Of a DNA stretch of 15,931 bases, positions 14,782 through 15,931 are shown piece after piece. This stretch comes from Arthrobacter sp. (GTDB taxonomy: Bacteria; Actinomycetota; Actinomycetes; Actinomycetales; Micrococcaceae). Under the pieces are notes generated by a model. It saw only the letters and a list, made by a program, of their open reading frames with translations. It was not told the origin of the DNA and did no database searches. The first letter of the stretch is position 1. Each line of letters starts with the position of its first letter. A program made the translations under genes and the position numbers. The stretch is taken from NCBI GenBank assembly GCA_025464925.1, contig JAODMS010000220.1, positions 1 through 15,931 of the forward strand, in the 5' to 3' direction.

Positions 14782-15931
14782 TCAGGCGGAAATCCGTTCC
14801 GCCTGAATGGAGCGAGTAGCCTCAACGGCCGGCACGCCATCGCCGGCCTGGCCGTACAGCCAGTCGTTGTACTGGAAGTCGTTATCCTTCCGGCCCTTGA
14901 AGAGCAGGTTTCGCAGCGTCCGGGCCAGTCCGGAGACGTGCCAGGATTCGCCCCAGATGCGGGCAGTGCGCTGGACCCGGGCGGTGCGGCCTGCGCGGAT
15001 GCTGTTGAATTCCTTGATCGCGTCGTCCCAGGCTTCCGGGTTGGTGCCACCGGCGGTGAATACGGTGGCGTTGCTGACGTCCTGCAGCACGGCCGCGTCC
15101 TCGAGCGCCTGGCAAGCGCCCTGGGCGAGGTACTGGAGCATGGGATGGGCGGCGTCGCCCATCAGCACCATCCGGCCGGCGACCCAGTTTTCGATCGGGT
15201 CGCGGTCATACATGGGCCAGCGGATGCCCGTGGCCAGGTTCTTCAGTGCTTCCTGGACAGCCGGGACGCAGTCCTTGTAGGCGGCCTCGAGCTCGTCGAC
15301 GCCGCCGTACTGCTCTTCGCCGCGTTCGAAGGAGGGCGACTTGAATACGGCAACGGTGTTCAGCAGCTCACCCTTGCGCAGCGGGTACTGCACGAGGTGG
15401 CAGTCCGGTCCGAGGTAGACAATGACGTCTTCGAGGTCGGCCTTGGGCGTGTTCTCCGTGATGGGCACCGTTCCGCGGTAGGCGACGTAGGCCGAGGAAA
15501 CGGGCTGATCACTGGCCACGAGGGGCCGCAGGGTGGACTTGAGTCCGTCGGCGCCGATGACGACGTCGGCCTCATAGTCAACGCCGGCGGCCGTGTGGGC
15601 CACGCCCCGTCCGTTGACGGTCTCGACGCTTTCGACCATGACATCGTTGACGAGCCTGACGCCTGCCGCTTCACAGCCTTCGAGCAGGACGCGGTGGAGG
15701 TCGCTGCGGTGGATCACCACGTACGGCGCGCCGTAGCGTTCGGCGAACTCCCCGCCGAGGGTCTGGCGCGTGAGCTCCTCGCCGGTGACGGCGTCTCGGA
15801 ACACCAGGTGCTTGGGCTGCACACCAATCTCCAGCGCCTTTTCCAGCAGGCCCCACCGCTTTAGGACACGGGAGGCGTTGGGCGCCATCTGCAGCCCCGC
15901 TCCCACCTCGCCGAATTCAGGCGCCCTCTCG
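14782..15931 (-). CDS. FAD-dependent aromatic-ring monooxygenase, 5' end off the window
   Basis: This is a group A flavoprotein hydroxylase of the salicylate 1-monooxygenase / 3-hydroxybenzoate 6-monooxygenase type, using NAD(P)H and oxygen to hydroxylate an aromatic acid. Visible motifs are REAPEFGEVGAGLQMAPNAS at the right edge, VVIGADGLKSTLR (the DG motif) and GRMVLMGDAAHPMLQYLAQG (the GD motif), with LYG near the C-terminus as in 3-hydroxybenzoate 6-hydroxylases. The frame is open to 15931, so the N-terminal GxGxxG flavin motif and the start lie outside; the GTG at 15906 is internal. About 382 residues are present. Substrate choice cannot be read from the sequence. It is intact, unlike its left neighbours, and has no visible link to the poly-amino-acid operon. 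Confidence 0.93.
   Translation of the reverse strand, partial: ERAPEFGEVGAGLQMAPNASRVLKRWGLLEKALEIGVQPKHLVFRDAVTGEELTRQTLGGEFAERYGAPYVVIHRSDLHRVLLEGCEAAGVRLVNDVMVESVETVNGRGVAHTAAGVDYEADVVIGADGLKSTLRPLVASDQPVSSAYVAYRGTVPITENTPKADLEDVIVYLGPDCHLVQYPLRKGELLNTVAVFKSPSFERGEEQYGGVDELEAAYKDCVPAVQEALKNLATGIRWPMYDRDPIENWVAGRMVLMGDAAHPMLQYLAQGACQALEDAAVLQDVSNATVFTAGGTNPEAWDDAIKEFNSIRAGRTARVQRTARIWGESWHVSGLARTLRNLLFKGRKDNDFQYNDWLYGQAGDGVPAVEATRSIQAERISA

Noticed and set aside
14728..15864. 378-codon plus-strand open frame over the monooxygenase gene
   Set aside because: The minus-strand frame has clear flavoprotein motifs through the same region. The plus frame, though long, is a Val/Gly/Asp-rich mirror of it.
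1..15931. CRISPR array, tRNA or rRNA genes
   Set aside because: No regularly spaced direct repeats, no cloverleaf-like segments and no rRNA signatures were seen.

Overview
The window is high-GC DNA with dense out-of-frame ORFs, AGGAG-type ribosome sites and actinobacterial protein types (SARP/BTAD regulator, Pls/PosA synthetase, bacterial lysyl-oxidase-like protein). I infer an actinobacterium, most likely an Arthrobacter-like member of the Micrococcaceae. No 16S or tRNA is present to confirm this.

Layout, left to right. 1-811 is gene-poor and holds only a possible decayed membrane-protein tail. 812-1632 (minus) is a lysyl-oxidase-like lipoprotein gene split by a frameshift. 1633-2236 is non-coding. 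2237-3040 (plus) encodes a small SARP/BTAD regulator. 3197-3373 (minus) encodes a 58-residue unknown protein. 3713-11737 (minus) is the core: ectB-like pseudogene, then aspartokinase, dapA and pls, read leftwards as one probable operon. A possible 41-residue ORF and an unexplained inverted-repeat element lie between the aspartokinase and dapA. 11738-14690 is a decay zone: an M28 peptidase remnant, an intact L,D-transpeptidase-like gene on the minus strand, an IS110-family transposase remnant and an M1 aminopeptidase fragment. A strong hairpin follows, and then a FAD aromatic-ring monooxygenase gene on the minus strand runs off the right edge.

How it works together. The core looks like a cationic homopoly-amino-acid cluster. 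Aspartokinase feeds aspartate into the aspartate-semialdehyde branch, DapA commits semialdehyde towards lysine, and Pls adenylates a basic amino acid, loads it on its carrier domain and polymerises it in the membrane. The ectB-like gene would have made 2,4-diaminobutyrate from the same semialdehyde, but it has a one-base frameshift and an internal deletion that removes the PLP-lysine region. The adenylation-domain code reads DAESIGTVIK, close to the lysine code as I remember it. The aspartokinase carries substitutions at the positions altered in lysine-resistant Corynebacterium enzymes. A poly-lysine-type product fed by deregulated precursor genes is the simplest reading; a poly-diaminobutyrate ancestry or product remains possible. 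Aspartate-semialdehyde dehydrogenase and the later lysine genes are not in the window.
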